Assembly: GCA_013003715.1 (NCBI GenBank)
Contig: JABDIN010000078.1
Location: forward strand, 1 to 64,000
From: Desulfobacteraceae bacterium
GTDB taxonomy: Bacteria; Desulfobacterota; Desulfobacteria; Desulfobacterales; Desulfosarcinaceae
DNA length: 64,000 bases
Direction: 5' to 3'
The translations under genes and the position numbers were made by a program. This document shows positions 44,492-53,310 of the stretch, one piece after another (within the stretch, counting starts at the first letter, position 1; the number at the start of each line of letters is the position of its first letter). Below the pieces are notes generated by a model that did no database searches, was not told the DNA's origin, and worked only from the letters and a program-made list of their open reading frames with translations.

Positions 44492-47400
44492 TTGACCCGG
44501 TACCGGGCTTCGGATATCAATGATCTCTTTTTTAAAAGGCAGGCGAGAACCGCTATTCATCGGCATTTCAAAGAGGGAAAGCCAGTGGCGTTAGACATCG
44601 ACCTATTTTCAGACGATTTTGACCCCAGATTCAAAATCTTCCACGAATTGATGGCCAAAAAAGTGAGGGAGATTTTACTGGTGTCCACCCCTTATGACGC
44701 CTGGGTCATGGAAGAGGATTGCCGCCTCTCCGAACGTATCATCAATGAATACCGAGGGCTCAACCTAAGCCATCCCCCGCGGCTCACATGGGTGCCCACC
44801 GCAGAGGAAGCCCTCGCCTCCCTGGAAAAAAAGAAATTCGACATGGTCATCACCATGCCAAAGCTCGCCGACATGGATGCCTTTGTTCTCGGCCGCGAAA
44901 TCAAACGGACAGAACCTGACTTGCCGGTTATACTACTCTCCCACGGCCTGGTGCCTGCCATGGATAAATGTGTCGGATATACCTGCCCCCCCGGCATCGA
45001 TAATATCTTCGTTTGGTCCGGCAATACGGACATTCTGGTGGCGCTGGTCAAAAGCACCGAAGACTTGATGAATGTGGGCCAAGATACCTTGGCCGCGGGT
45101 ATTCGCGTCATTTTATACCTTGAGGATTCACCGTATTATGTCTCCTCCATTCTACCCATTCTCTACAAAGAACTGGTGAGTCAGACACAGGCGGTAATCG
45201 AAGAAGGTTTGAATGAGGAACATCGTCTGTTGACCATGAGGGCCCGGCCGAAAATACTGGTTGCACGAAGCTATGAAGAGGCCATGGCGCTGTTCGAACG
45301 TTTCGGACCGTACCTCTTGGGCGTAATATCCGACATCCGCATTTCAAGGGAAGGTCAACTCGACGACAGGTCCGGCATCGATTTTCTTTCGCATGTGAAG
45401 AAGGAGCGCTTCGATATCCCCCTGCTTATGACCAGTGCCGAGAAAGACCACGGTGAACTAGCCAGAAAAATTCCGGCGATTTTTGCCGGTAAAAACTCTC
45501 ACACTTTGCATCAGCAGGTGCGTTCGTTTTTAGGGGATCATCTGGGTTTCGGCGAGTTTATATTTCGAAAACCAGATGGCCGCGAGATTGCCAGAGCTTC
45601 GAACCTGAGATTCCTGGAAAAACATCTAAGAATCATTGATGATGATTGTCTTGTCAGCCATTGCAACCGAAACGACTTTTCGCGGTGGCTGTTTGCCCGG
45701 ACCGAAATCATGCTGGCCGAAAAAGTCCGGACCATCTCCGGTGATGACTTCAAAACGATCCGAAGCCATCGCGATTATCTCATATCCACCATCGAAACCC
45801 GTCGGAAACGCCGACAAAAAGGCGTGGTCACCAATTTCAATGCGGCGGAGTTTGATGAAGACACTGAATTTTTCAAGATCGGTCAGGGATCACTGGGCGG
45901 CAAAGCCCGCGGCATTGCTTTTGTCTCTTCACTGCTGAGGGCAAAACCGGATTTGCAGAAAATCTTTGACACGGTGAATCTGAAAGTACCTCAAACCCTG
46001 GTGGTCACCACCGAGGGATTTGAATCCTTCATCGAAACCAATGATTTGCGTGGATTGAGCAAATCCGATCTTACGGACGAACAGATAGCCGATGCTTTTG
46101 CAAAGGCAATATTCCCGAAATGGATTGAATCCGATCTCCGGTGCTATCTGGAGAACATACGCTACCCGCTGGCCATCAGATCATCAAGTCTGTTGGAGGA
46201 CGCCCAGTTCAGGGCATATGCCGGATTATACCGCACATATATGATTTCCAACGATCACCCCGAACTCGACCAACGGCTCGCCCATCTGATCCGTGCTATA
46301 AAACTGGTATACGCGTCCACTTATTTTAAAGGACCCCGCGCTTTTTCCAAGCGGGTCGGGCAACGCACCGAAGAAGAGCAGATGGCCGTAATCATTCAGC
46401 AAATGGTTGGTGAACAATATGGTGATTCGTTTTACCCTGCCATCTCGGGCGTCGCCCAATCCCATAACTACTACCCTTTTTCCCAGATGAAGCCGGAAGA
46501 TGGCATCTCCACAGTGGCCATGGGATTAGGCAAAACCGTGGTGGAAGGAGAGAAGACACTCCGTTTTTCACCGAAATATCCCCAGGTGCTGCCACAACGC
46601 TCCACCGTAGAGGATATCCTTGATAATTCGCAGCGATTCTTCTACTCACTGAAAATGGAAAACACTTGTCATCCGCTCACCATAAATGATAGTGCGCACC
46701 TGAACCGCCGGGAGATATCCGATGCAGAGGATGAAACGCCCATGAAGATTTTGGCCAGCACCTTCGTTCCCGAAGAAAACCGTATTCGCGATACGGTACA
46801 GATTCCGGGATACCGGGTGCTGACATTTTCACATATACTGAAGTACAAACATTTTCCCCTGGCGGAAATACTATCCGAAGCGTTGACGCTTGGGCAGGAT
46901 GGCATGGGTTGTCCCGTGGAACTCGAATTTTCGGTGAATCTTTGTCAGACCGAACAAAATCTTGACTGCAAACCTGAATTCGCTTTTCTGCAGCTACGGC
47001 CCATGACCGCACGAGCCGAGTTATTGAAAATCGATATTTCACCGGAAGAAATATCAGCCGCGTTTTGCTATTCCACACATGCGCTGGGCAATACCGAAAA
47101 TCAGGAGATGTCGGATATTTTGCTGGTGAACCCCGAGAAATTCGATCCGGCAATGACAATGGAGATCGCCAGAGAGATCGGCAATCTAAATGCCGAACTT
47201 GTGCAGCAGAACCGAAAATATATTCTGGTAGGACCCGGGAGATGGGGCTCGGCAGACCGCTGGCTTGGGATACCTGTGACATGGGAAGATATCTCCGGTG
47301 TCGGTGCCATGGTTGAAACCGCATCCGAAAAAATTAAAGCGGATCCATCCCAGGGTTCACATTTTTTTCACAACATAACGACCCTGGGCATCAATTATAT

Positions 47401-47557
47401 CACCGTGAAACCACATGGGGATGATTTTTTTAATGTTGACTGGGTTTTAGGTCAATCGAATGTGGCATCCGGAAACTATATAGATCATATATCAATGAGA
47501 ACCCCCATCATACTTAAAGTTGATGGCAGCAAATCCTGCGGCATACTTTATTCATAG
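44492..47557 (+). CDS. Receiver-like/receiver/PPDK_N (PEP-synthase-like ATP-grasp) fusion
   Basis: The protein has 1021 residues. Residues ~58-190 form a receiver-like domain whose acceptor position reads FDMVITMPKL without Asp, so it is degenerate. A second receiver (~200-345) has an acidic pocket in ILYLEDSPYYV and an acceptor Asp in GVISDIRIS, so it may be phosphorylated. The C-terminal ~560 residues are a PPDK_N/PEP-synthase ATP-binding domain, with LGGKARGIAFVSSLL and YPLAIRSSSLLEDAQFRAYAGLY as landmarks. No phosphohistidine swivel domain or PEP-binding barrel follows, so it cannot be a complete PEP synthase. The start is uncertain: the TTG at 44492 lacks a good site, and a GTG at 44585 after GAGGGAAAG is an alternative. 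gdhA follows 40 bases on. Confidence 0.82.
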   Translation: MTRYRASDINDLFFKRQARTAIHRHFKEGKPVALDIDLFSDDFDPRFKIFHELMAKKVREILLVSTPYDAWVMEEDCRLSERIINEYRGLNLSHPPRLTWVPTAEEALASLEKKKFDMVITMPKLADMDAFVLGREIKRTEPDLPVILLSHGLVPAMDKCVGYTCPPGIDNIFVWSGNTDILVALVKSTEDLMNVGQDTLAAGIRVILYLEDSPYYVSSILPILYKELVSQTQAVIEEGLNEEHRLLTMRARPKILVARSYEEAMALFERFGPYLLGVISDIRISREGQLDDRSGIDFLSHVKKERFDIPLLMTSAEKDHGELARKIPAIFAGKNSHTLHQQVRSFLGDHLGFGEFIFRKPDGREIARASNLRFLEKHLRIIDDDCLVSHCNRNDFSRWLFARTEIMLAEKVRTISGDDFKTIRSHRDYLISTIETRRKRRQKGVVTNFNAAEFDEDTEFFKIGQGSLGGKARGIAFVSSLLRAKPDLQKIFDTVNLKVPQTLVVTTEGFESFIETNDLRGLSKSDLTDEQIADAFAKAIFPKWIESDLRCYLENIRYPLAIRSSSLLEDAQFRAYAGLYRTYMISNDHPELDQRLAHLIRAIKLVYASTYFKGPRAFSKRVGQRTEEEQMAVIIQQMVGEQYGDSFYPAISGVAQSHNYYPFSQMKPEDGISTVAMGLGKTVVEGEKTLRFSPKYPQVLPQRSTVEDILDNSQRFFYSLKMENTCHPLTINDSAHLNRREISDAEDETPMKILASTFVPEENRIRDTVQIPGYRVLTFSHILKYKHFPLAEILSEALTLGQDGMGCPVELEFSVNLCQTEQNLDCKPEFAFLQLRPMTARAELLKIDISPEEISAAFCYSTHALGNTENQEMSDILLVNPEKFDPAMTMEIAREIGNLNAELVQQNRKYILVGPGRWGSADRWLGIPVTWEDISGVGAMVETASEKIKADPSQGSHFFHNITTLGINYITVKPHGDDFFNVDWVLGQSNVASGNYIDHISMRTPIILKVDGSKSCGILYS

Positions 47558-47597
47558 TATTATCGCAGAAAGATTTTTAACTAAGGAGGATATTGAC

Positions 47598-48947
47598 ATG
47601 TCGGACATACTTCAATTGGTAAAGGATAAAGATCCCGCGCAACCTGAATTTTTTCAGGCGGTGACTGAGGTGGTGGAAAGCATCAAACCGGTCATGGATC
47701 AGAATCCCGAGTATCGCAGTGCCAAAATTCTGGAACGCCTGGTGGAACCGGAACGCGTAATCCTGTTTCGTGTGCCGTGGGTTGACGATCAGGGCGAAGT
47801 CCAGGTAAACAGGGGTTTCCGGATTGAAATGAACAGCGCCATCGGTCCGTATAAAGGCGGGCTGCGCTTTCATCCCTCAGTCAACCTGGGTATTTTAAAG
47901 TTCCTGGCCTTTGAACAAGTATTCAAGAATGCGCTGACCACACTGCCCATGGGGGGGGGCAAGGGTGGATCTGACTTTGATCCCAAAGGCAAATCCGATC
48001 TTGAAGTCATGCGGTTTTGCCAGAGCTTCATGAGTGAGCTGTTTCGGCACATCGGCCCCAATACGGATGTCCCGGCCGGAGATATCGGTGTTGGCGCCCG
48101 CGAAGTCGGCTTCTTATTCGGTATGTATAAAAAACTGCGTAATGAATTTACAGGTGTTCTCACCGGGAAAAGTCTGAACTGGGGTGGAAGTCTGATCAGG
48201 CCCGAGGCTACCGGATACGGCTCTGTCTATTTTGCCGCTGAAATGCTGAACACTCAAGGAAAAACGCTTGAGGGAAAAAATTGCCTGGTTTCCGGCTCGG
48301 GTAATGTTGCACAATATACCATTGAAAAAATCCTGGACCTGGGCGGCAAACCCATCACCGCCTCTGACTCAGCAGGATATATTTATGATGAAGCCGGCAT
48401 GGATCGAGAGAAACTTGATTTCATCAAAACATTGAAGAATGTCCGGCGCGGCAGAATTAAAGAATATGCAGAGAAATATCCATCTGCCGTATACACGGCT
48501 ATGGACGCCAAACTCGATTATAACCCGCTTTGGAATCACAACGCCGATTGTGCATTCCCCAGTGCGACTCAGAATGAGATTAACGCCAGAGATGCCCAAA
48601 ACCTGGTCGACAAGGGTGTTTTTCTGGTGTCCGAAGGTGCCAATATGCCCACTGTTCCCGAAGGGGTGAATATCTTCCTGGACAGAAAAATACTGTACGG
48701 ACCGGGAAAAGCCGCGAATGCCGGAGGTGTTTCCGTATCCGGCCTGGAAATGACTCAGAACAGCATGAGATTGTCGTGGACCCGGGAAGAAGTCGACAAT
48801 CGGCTCAAAATGATCATGAAAAGCATCCATCAAACCTGTATTGATGCCGCGGCACAGTATAATGACGCAGGCAACTATGTCACTGGCGCCAACATCGCCG
48901 GTTTTGTAAAAGTCGTGGACGCCATGCTTGATCAGGGTGTTGTGTAG
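47598..48947 (+). CDS. gdhA: NADP-type glutamate dehydrogenase
   Basis: This 449-residue enzyme interconverts 2-oxoglutarate plus ammonia and glutamate. The landmarks are RGFRIEMNSAIGPYKGGLRFHPSV, the catalytic-Lys motif LPMGGGKGGSDFDPKGKS, NTDVPAGDIGVGAREVGFLFG and the nucleotide site CLVSGSGNVAQYT. The length and these motifs fit the bacterial hexameric small-subunit type. I chose ATG 47598 behind a perfect AAGGAGG; the open frame extends back to 47520 but overlaps the previous gene. It ends before a strong bidirectional terminator. Confidence 0.94.
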   Translation: MSDILQLVKDKDPAQPEFFQAVTEVVESIKPVMDQNPEYRSAKILERLVEPERVILFRVPWVDDQGEVQVNRGFRIEMNSAIGPYKGGLRFHPSVNLGILKFLAFEQVFKNALTTLPMGGGKGGSDFDPKGKSDLEVMRFCQSFMSELFRHIGPNTDVPAGDIGVGAREVGFLFGMYKKLRNEFTGVLTGKSLNWGGSLIRPEATGYGSVYFAAEMLNTQGKTLEGKNCLVSGSGNVAQYTIEKILDLGGKPITASDSAGYIYDEAGMDREKLDFIKTLKNVRRGRIKEYAEKYPSAVYTAMDAKLDYNPLWNHNADCAFPSATQNEINARDAQNLVDKGVFLVSEGANMPTVPEGVNIFLDRKILYGPGKAANAGGVSVSGLEMTQNSMRLSWTREEVDNRLKMIMKSIHQTCIDAAAQYNDAGNYVTGANIAGFVKVVDAMLDQGVV

Positions 48948-49026
48948 CCTGAACCATTCCTCCGGTGTCGCAAAGGGATCGGAGTGAATCTCATTGTCAA
49001 AAATCAAAAACAATTGTATCACATAT

Positions 49027-49065
49027 AAAAAGGCATCCTATTTAAAGTGAATAGGATGCCTTTTT
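49027..49065. terminator. Strong bidirectional terminator
   Basis: AAAAAGGCATCCTATT and AATAGGATGCCTTTTT pair perfectly over 16 bases around a 7-base loop, with A-tract and T-tract flanks. It serves convergent gdhA (+) and the histone-like gene (-). Confidence 0.88.
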
Positions 49066-49287
49066 ATCAGTAGACTCAGAACCCGCTCTACTTCAATCGG
49101 AACGTCGAGCAACAAAGAAACAACAATCGAACCGCATTAATTTTATCCTCCCCAAAACTCATAAACAAGTAATTCGGATAACAAATCCCTGGCCGGTGAA
49201 CCTGAGTTGATATTCGACACAGAACCGGCAATTGTGATAGTCGTAAGGAATTTATGTGCCAATACCGTTTCGGAAAGTACTTGATTA
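49066..49287. other. Spacer between terminator and histone-like gene end
   Basis: These 222 bases show no coding frame, RNA or repeat that I can identify. Confidence 0.4.
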
Positions 49288-49755
49288 CTAAACCGCTACA
49301 TAAAGCCCGCGGCCGCTGCGCTTAATAACGCCTTTCTTGAAGGCACGGTGAACAATATTACTGATTTTCTTATCATCGAAGCCGGTTTTCTTCTTCAGTG
49401 TAGCAACGTCGATGCCCTTTTTATGGCGTTTGATAATCTGAATGGCTTGATCGGTGGATGAAGAAGTACGAGATTTTTTGGAAGCCGGTTTCGCGGCAGC
49501 CTTTTTTGCAACCTTCTTCGCCGCCGGTTTCTTGGCTACCTTCTTTACTGCTTTCTTCGCCGATTTCTTTGCCACCTTCCTTGTCACCTTCTTTGCCACC
49601 TTCTTTGCCGCCGGTTTTGCTTTTGCCTTGGCTTTTGTTTTGGTAGCGGCGGCCGGTTTTTTCTTGCCTAAAGCCTTGATCAAAGCATCCGTACGCTTGG
49701 AGAGCGCCTTTAGCTCCTTTGTAATTGCCTGTAACTCTTTTGCGTAGTCTTTCAT
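49288..49755 (-). CDS. Histone H1-like protein with a helix-turn-helix-like tail
   Basis: The protein has 155 residues. An N-terminal coiled segment (KDYAKELQAITKELKALSKR) leads to a Lys/Ala-rich tail with repeated AAKKVAKKV units (~48-105), like the C-terminal tail of eukaryotic H1 and bacterial Hc1/Alg-like proteins. It ends in a compact ~50-residue domain (STDQAIQIIKRHKKGIDVATLKKKTGFDDKKISNIVHRAFKKGV), which has a winged-helix-like helical pattern. It should bind DNA non-specifically and compact the nucleoid, or regulate. The strong promoter upstream suggests high expression. The repeats make it prone to slippage, which may vary its length among strains. Confidence 0.8.
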   Translation of the reverse strand: MKDYAKELQAITKELKALSKRTDALIKALGKKKPAAATKTKAKAKAKPAAKKVAKKVTRKVAKKSAKKAVKKVAKKPAAKKVAKKAAAKPASKKSRTSSSTDQAIQIIKRHKKGIDVATLKKKTGFDDKKISNIVHRAFKKGVIKRSGRGLYVAV

Positions 49756-49860
49756 AACCGAATTCCTCCCTTGTTAGTTGTTTCCATTCTTTTCTCCCGA
49801 AGAATGGAGCGCTTTGCCTTTGCAGACGACGGTTTTGATCACGTCTCGGCAATGCTTCTT

Positions 49861-49889
49861 AATATAAAGAATGAATTTTCATATGTCAA
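49861..49889 (-). promoter_or_regulatory. Sigma-70 promoter of the histone-like gene
   Basis: On the minus strand TTGACA (49889-49884), 17 bases and TATATT (49866-49861) form a near-consensus promoter. The start codon at 49755 is ~105 bases downstream, leaving a long leader. Confidence 0.7.
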
Positions 49890-50424
49890 GCTATTTTGAG
49901 GGGTTAGCGAGTGAGTTCTCATGATATTTTCAGTCTTTTTATGATGAATCCTAAGTTCCCCGGAAGGGAGGTAAAACGTTTAAATGCCTACTGAATAAGG
50001 GTTTACAAACATTTACCACCAGATCATGCAGCGAAGAGTAGAGAAAAAAAACCATGGAAAGGCTCCCAAATTCAATCATTCTTTTGCTCAAAACCACTAC
50101 GAAATATTTCCGGCATTAAAAGGGTCGACAGAGATTATCAGGCTGTGCTTTCCCAATGCTATCGAATACCTTCAAATCCCCTGAACAGCCGTATCGAGGG
50201 GCTCCGGGAAAATCAAGTAAACCGATTATACTGATTGGCCTTTTGGTGGGCAGCTCCCATGAAGACGCATGGAGCAATCCAATTTATTCGAACGGAATGA
50301 ATAAGGGTAGTATAAATGTGCCTGTTGGTTATTTGAATAACATAGGGTTTATTGGGTGCGCTGTCTTGTGGTTGCGATCCGCGGTGTCATCCGGATCTGC
50401 CACTGATAGTCCGCATAACGGAAA
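49890..50424. other. Long intergenic stretch, nothing recognised
   Basis: These 535 bases lie upstream of the histone-like promoter and downstream of the small membrane protein's end. No coding frame with a ribosome site, no tRNA and no strong hairpin were seen. Confidence 0.4.
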
Positions 50425-50808
50425 TCATTTGCGCTTATGCTTAAACTGGATATACTCCCACCGGCCACGGTCACCGATCAATGAGTTAATGAGCCAGCTG
50501 ACAATGCTGATAAACAGGGCGCCAAAGACCGATGTCCAGAACCCTTGGACCTCAAAACCTGATATGAGACCTGAAACCATTTTAAGAATAGCTGCATTGA
50601 CAAGGAATGTGAACAATCCGAGTGTCAGAAGATTAATTGGAAGTGTCAGTATGATAGCAATAGGTCTGAAAAAAGCATTCAGAATCCCCAGAATGGCGGC
50701 GGCCAAAAGAGCGGACATAAAGCTATTGATTCGGATTCCATCGAACATGTATGCAGTTAAGAATACGGCTGCAGTCAGCACGGACCATCTAAAAAAAATA
50801 CCTCGCAT
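50425..50808 (-). CDS. Small four-helix membrane protein (phage-holin-4 family)
   Basis: The protein has 127 residues with four hydrophobic segments: FFRWSVLTAAVFLTAYMF, LLAAAILGILNAFFRPIAIILTL, LLTLGLFTFLVNAAILKMVSGLI and VFGALFISIVSWLINSLI. This pattern matches PF04020-type 'phage holin family' proteins, which are ordinary bacterial membrane proteins of unknown role despite the name. There are no phage genes nearby. The C-terminal tail is basic (YIQFKHKRK), consistent with a cytoplasmic end. Confidence 0.85.
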   Translation of the reverse strand: MRGIFFRWSVLTAAVFLTAYMFDGIRINSFMSALLAAAILGILNAFFRPIAIILTLPINLLTLGLFTFLVNAAILKMVSGLISGFEVQGFWTSVFGALFISIVSWLINSLIGDRGRWEYIQFKHKRK

Positions 50809-51029
50809 ATGTTGTAACCCCGAAAAAACAGTGTGTTTCAGAAACCGGTGAGCGGATCAGGGATCGCGTAAAACTAAATTGACAAATTCTCGTGGGTCAG
50901 GCACCCAGTCCGCAAGGCGCGAAAATAAAGGAATAGTTTACCTATATCGTATTTTCGTAACACCGCTGAATGGGATGATTGGCCCTCGAAAATGTTAAGT
51001 TATTTATTCGCGAGCCCAAAGGGACGGGA

Positions 51030-51398
51030 TTATGGTTGAAGCAAAACCTTGACTGCCTTCAACAATGCCTTACGATCCACCGGTTTTGTAAAGGTATAGG
51101 CGGCACCGAGCATTTCAGCGAATTTCAGATAATTGGTCGGTCCGACTCTCCCACCGCCCGAGATGGCGATTATTTTAACAGCAGGAAAGTCTTTCTTGAG
51201 GTCCATTATCGTCTCAATGCCTTCCTTTTCAGGCATTATCAGATCCGTAATGACCAGATCACATGAGATCTTACGAAATCGCTCAACGCCTTCGACACCG
51301 TTCACAGCGGTTTCGACTTCATACCCTGCCCTTTCCATTGTCTCTTTCAGCATGTTCCGAACAAAATCATTGTCATCGATGATCAGTATACGCGCCAT
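51030..51398 (-). CDS. Stand-alone response regulator receiver
   Basis: The protein has 122 residues from ATG 51398. It is a single CheY-like domain with the acidic pocket in ILIIDDNDF, the phospho-accepting Asp in LVITDLIMPEKEG, the Ser/Thr in IAISGGG and the conserved Lys in TFTKPVD. It has no output domain and no kinase beside it; it could act in a phosphorelay with one of the hybrid kinases. The frame upstream to 51464 is probably not translated. Confidence 0.88.
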   Translation of the reverse strand: MARILIIDDNDFVRNMLKETMERAGYEVETAVNGVEGVERFRKISCDLVITDLIMPEKEGIETIMDLKKDFPAVKIIAISGGGRVGPTNYLKFAEMLGAAYTFTKPVDRKALLKAVKVLLQP

Positions 51399-51568
51399 AA
51401 CCCACTTCTCCGATTTTTTTAATCTATTTGTTACCTGGAGCGGTGAAAAGACAACATGACACAAAATGACCCGGACCCGGGTGTCCTCTTTCGGTTCACC
51501 TCACTATTATGGTGATATCGGCATGTTGCATACTAAAGTTGAATATTAATTTTATCCCGCAGCTTCAC

Positions 51569-52402
51569 CTATCTGACAACCGGCATGTTGCCTGTTTTAC
51601 TGAAGGGGAAGTGTTTAACGCCAAAGGCGGGGACATCGAAGCTCATGTTTCCCGTCATCTGGTAATCCATTGTTTTACGGGACAGTAATTGACTGATGGC
51701 CCGACCGATGCTTAAAAAGTCGACATCAATGGGAATCTGAAGTGTGGATTTGTTGTTTTTCCCAATCGTCTCGACAGGACCGGTGCTGCCCTTTGTTATT
51801 TTTGAATCACCCAGGGTTAATTCGTAATTCAAGCCATCAATACCCATCGTAAAATTATTGGGATTACGGATGCCGACATCAAAAACCAGTGAGGCCCCGG
51901 CCAGCCCCATCTTCGTAACGGCGACCCTCTGTAGCCGGATTTCCGGCAATTTCGGTACACTCATCACACCTTTTGCCGAAAGCGGAATGGTCAGCAAGCC
52001 AAGATCCAGACCTCCGGCCAACTCGTAGTCCACCTTGTCCGATCTGAGAAAACTCGAAATGGTATCAAACATATCCAGATAATTCACGGTTACCGGCAGC
52101 TTTGCAATGGAAGAGCTTGAGGCGTGTAAGGTGCTTGCCGGAGTAACGATTCCCTCGGCTAAGTGCCGGCCGTTGATTTTAAGATTATAAGACAGACCCC
52201 GCAATGGTATCGCTATGGCATTCGGATTGTAGATATTGAAACTAAAAACCGGCGTGGCCTGAAACAAGGACGCATCCTTCAGGGACATTCCCTTGAATGT
52301 TATCTCCGGTTTCTGAACAATCTTATCGATGGTGGCACACCCGCCAAAAGTCGCCGCAATTACACAAATAAGAAGAATCGCCGGAAGGTGTCTATGATTC
52401 AT
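51569..52402 (-). CDS. LEA2-type lipoprotein with two LEA14 repeats
   Basis: The protein has 277 residues with a lipoprotein signal ending in FGGC. Two LEA2/WHy-type immunoglobulin-like domains follow, each with the FSFNIYNPNAIAIPLRGLSYNLKINGR / FDVGIRNPNNFTMGIDGLNYELTLGD pattern. LEA2 proteins are linked to desiccation or stress tolerance in plants and occur in bacteria as periplasmic lipoproteins of uncertain role. There is no operon partner. The internal repeat covers residues ~30-150 and ~160-270. Confidence 0.85.
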   Translation of the reverse strand: MNHRHLPAILLICVIAATFGGCATIDKIVQKPEITFKGMSLKDASLFQATPVFSFNIYNPNAIAIPLRGLSYNLKINGRHLAEGIVTPASTLHASSSSIAKLPVTVNYLDMFDTISSFLRSDKVDYELAGGLDLGLLTIPLSAKGVMSVPKLPEIRLQRVAVTKMGLAGASLVFDVGIRNPNNFTMGIDGLNYELTLGDSKITKGSTGPVETIGKNNKSTLQIPIDVDFLSIGRAISQLLSRKTMDYQMTGNMSFDVPAFGVKHFPFSKTGNMPVVR

Positions 52403-52664
52403 TTAGCCTCCTGTCATAAATAGATTTGGGTGCGCTTCCATAGGCTCACCCTATTTGTGTCATCTCTTTTCACGTATAATGGAACCGGCATCAAGGCAAG
52501 ATACTTTTTTACCATAAAAACATCAACGGCTTCAGCCCGCAAGATAAATTCTAAAGTTTCCCTTCTCACCGCCGATAGTTTCAAATGCAAAGGTCAGCGA
52601 CCCTGAAATTTCGAATCGGACTCATACGGTATTGTTTTAACTGCAAATGTATTAGGGAAATGAA

Positions 52665-53081
52665 ATGGGATCACACTTCAATCTACTTTGGGGATCAATT
52701 CAACTCGCCGTTCAGCCCGCTCACATCCCGGATACACCGCAGGCATCTCTATATCCACAATCTCAGAAGCCCGAAACCATCGCCCCCTTAAACAAACACC
52801 TGGCTGAAAAGATTATCAACGCTTATGGCGAAACGCTTAGAACCATCAATGAAAAATACAGAAAACAAATGGATCGACTGTTGAGCCAATTTGAAAATGA
52901 TATTGACGTTGACCTGGACTTCATCCAAAATTCCGTTGAACGGAAAATGCCGCCTGGAATGCTGCCGTACCCAAAGCGTGTCATCAGAGAAGCGATTCAC
53001 TTCATATTGAAGTACGAAAAAGAACCGGCGAATATCGACCTCCTTCGATCCGGTTTGGATTATCTCTCATACTTCAAATAA
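52665..53081 (+). CDS. Hypothetical helical protein
   Basis: The protein has 138 residues, starting at ATG 52665 after AGGGA. It is mostly helical after residue 35 (LNKHLAEKIINAYGETLRTINEKYRKQMDRLLSQFENDI), with no signal, membrane helix or Cys motif. Helices at the C-terminus (KRVIREAIHFILKYEKEPANIDLLRSGLDYL) are conserved-looking but unassigned. I do not recognise it. It is followed by a promoter-preceded enolase-superfamily gene on the same strand. Confidence 0.55.
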   Translation: MGSHFNLLWGSIQLAVQPAHIPDTPQASLYPQSQKPETIAPLNKHLAEKIINAYGETLRTINEKYRKQMDRLLSQFENDIDVDLDFIQNSVERKMPPGMLPYPKRVIREAIHFILKYEKEPANIDLLRSGLDYLSYFK

Positions 53082-53236
53082 GCCCATCTCCTCTATCCGG
53101 AGTGATCCGCAGCTATTGGTCATAGACATCGAACCACTCTTTTCACATGACTATATTCGGGTTCACTTTAATAATGCAAATTACGCCGACACCATATCGT
53201 ATTTTTCTGACAAGTGCGGGTTCCCGAGAAAATCTA

Positions 53237-53266
53237 TTGAGCAAGCCCCTTAAGTTCTAGTATAGT
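53237..53266 (+). promoter_or_regulatory. Candidate promoter of the enolase-superfamily gene
   Basis: TTGAGC (53237-53242), an 18-base spacer and TATAGT (53261-53266) lie about 45 bases before the start at 53311. Confidence 0.45.
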
Positions 53267-53310
53267 GCTGAACTGCAACTGCCGGTCAATCATTACACAA
53301 AAGGGGACCA

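Noticed and set aside
50425-50808. 'Phage holin' protein as sign of a prophage
   Set aside because: The family name is historical; no phage structural, integrase or lysis genes are near.
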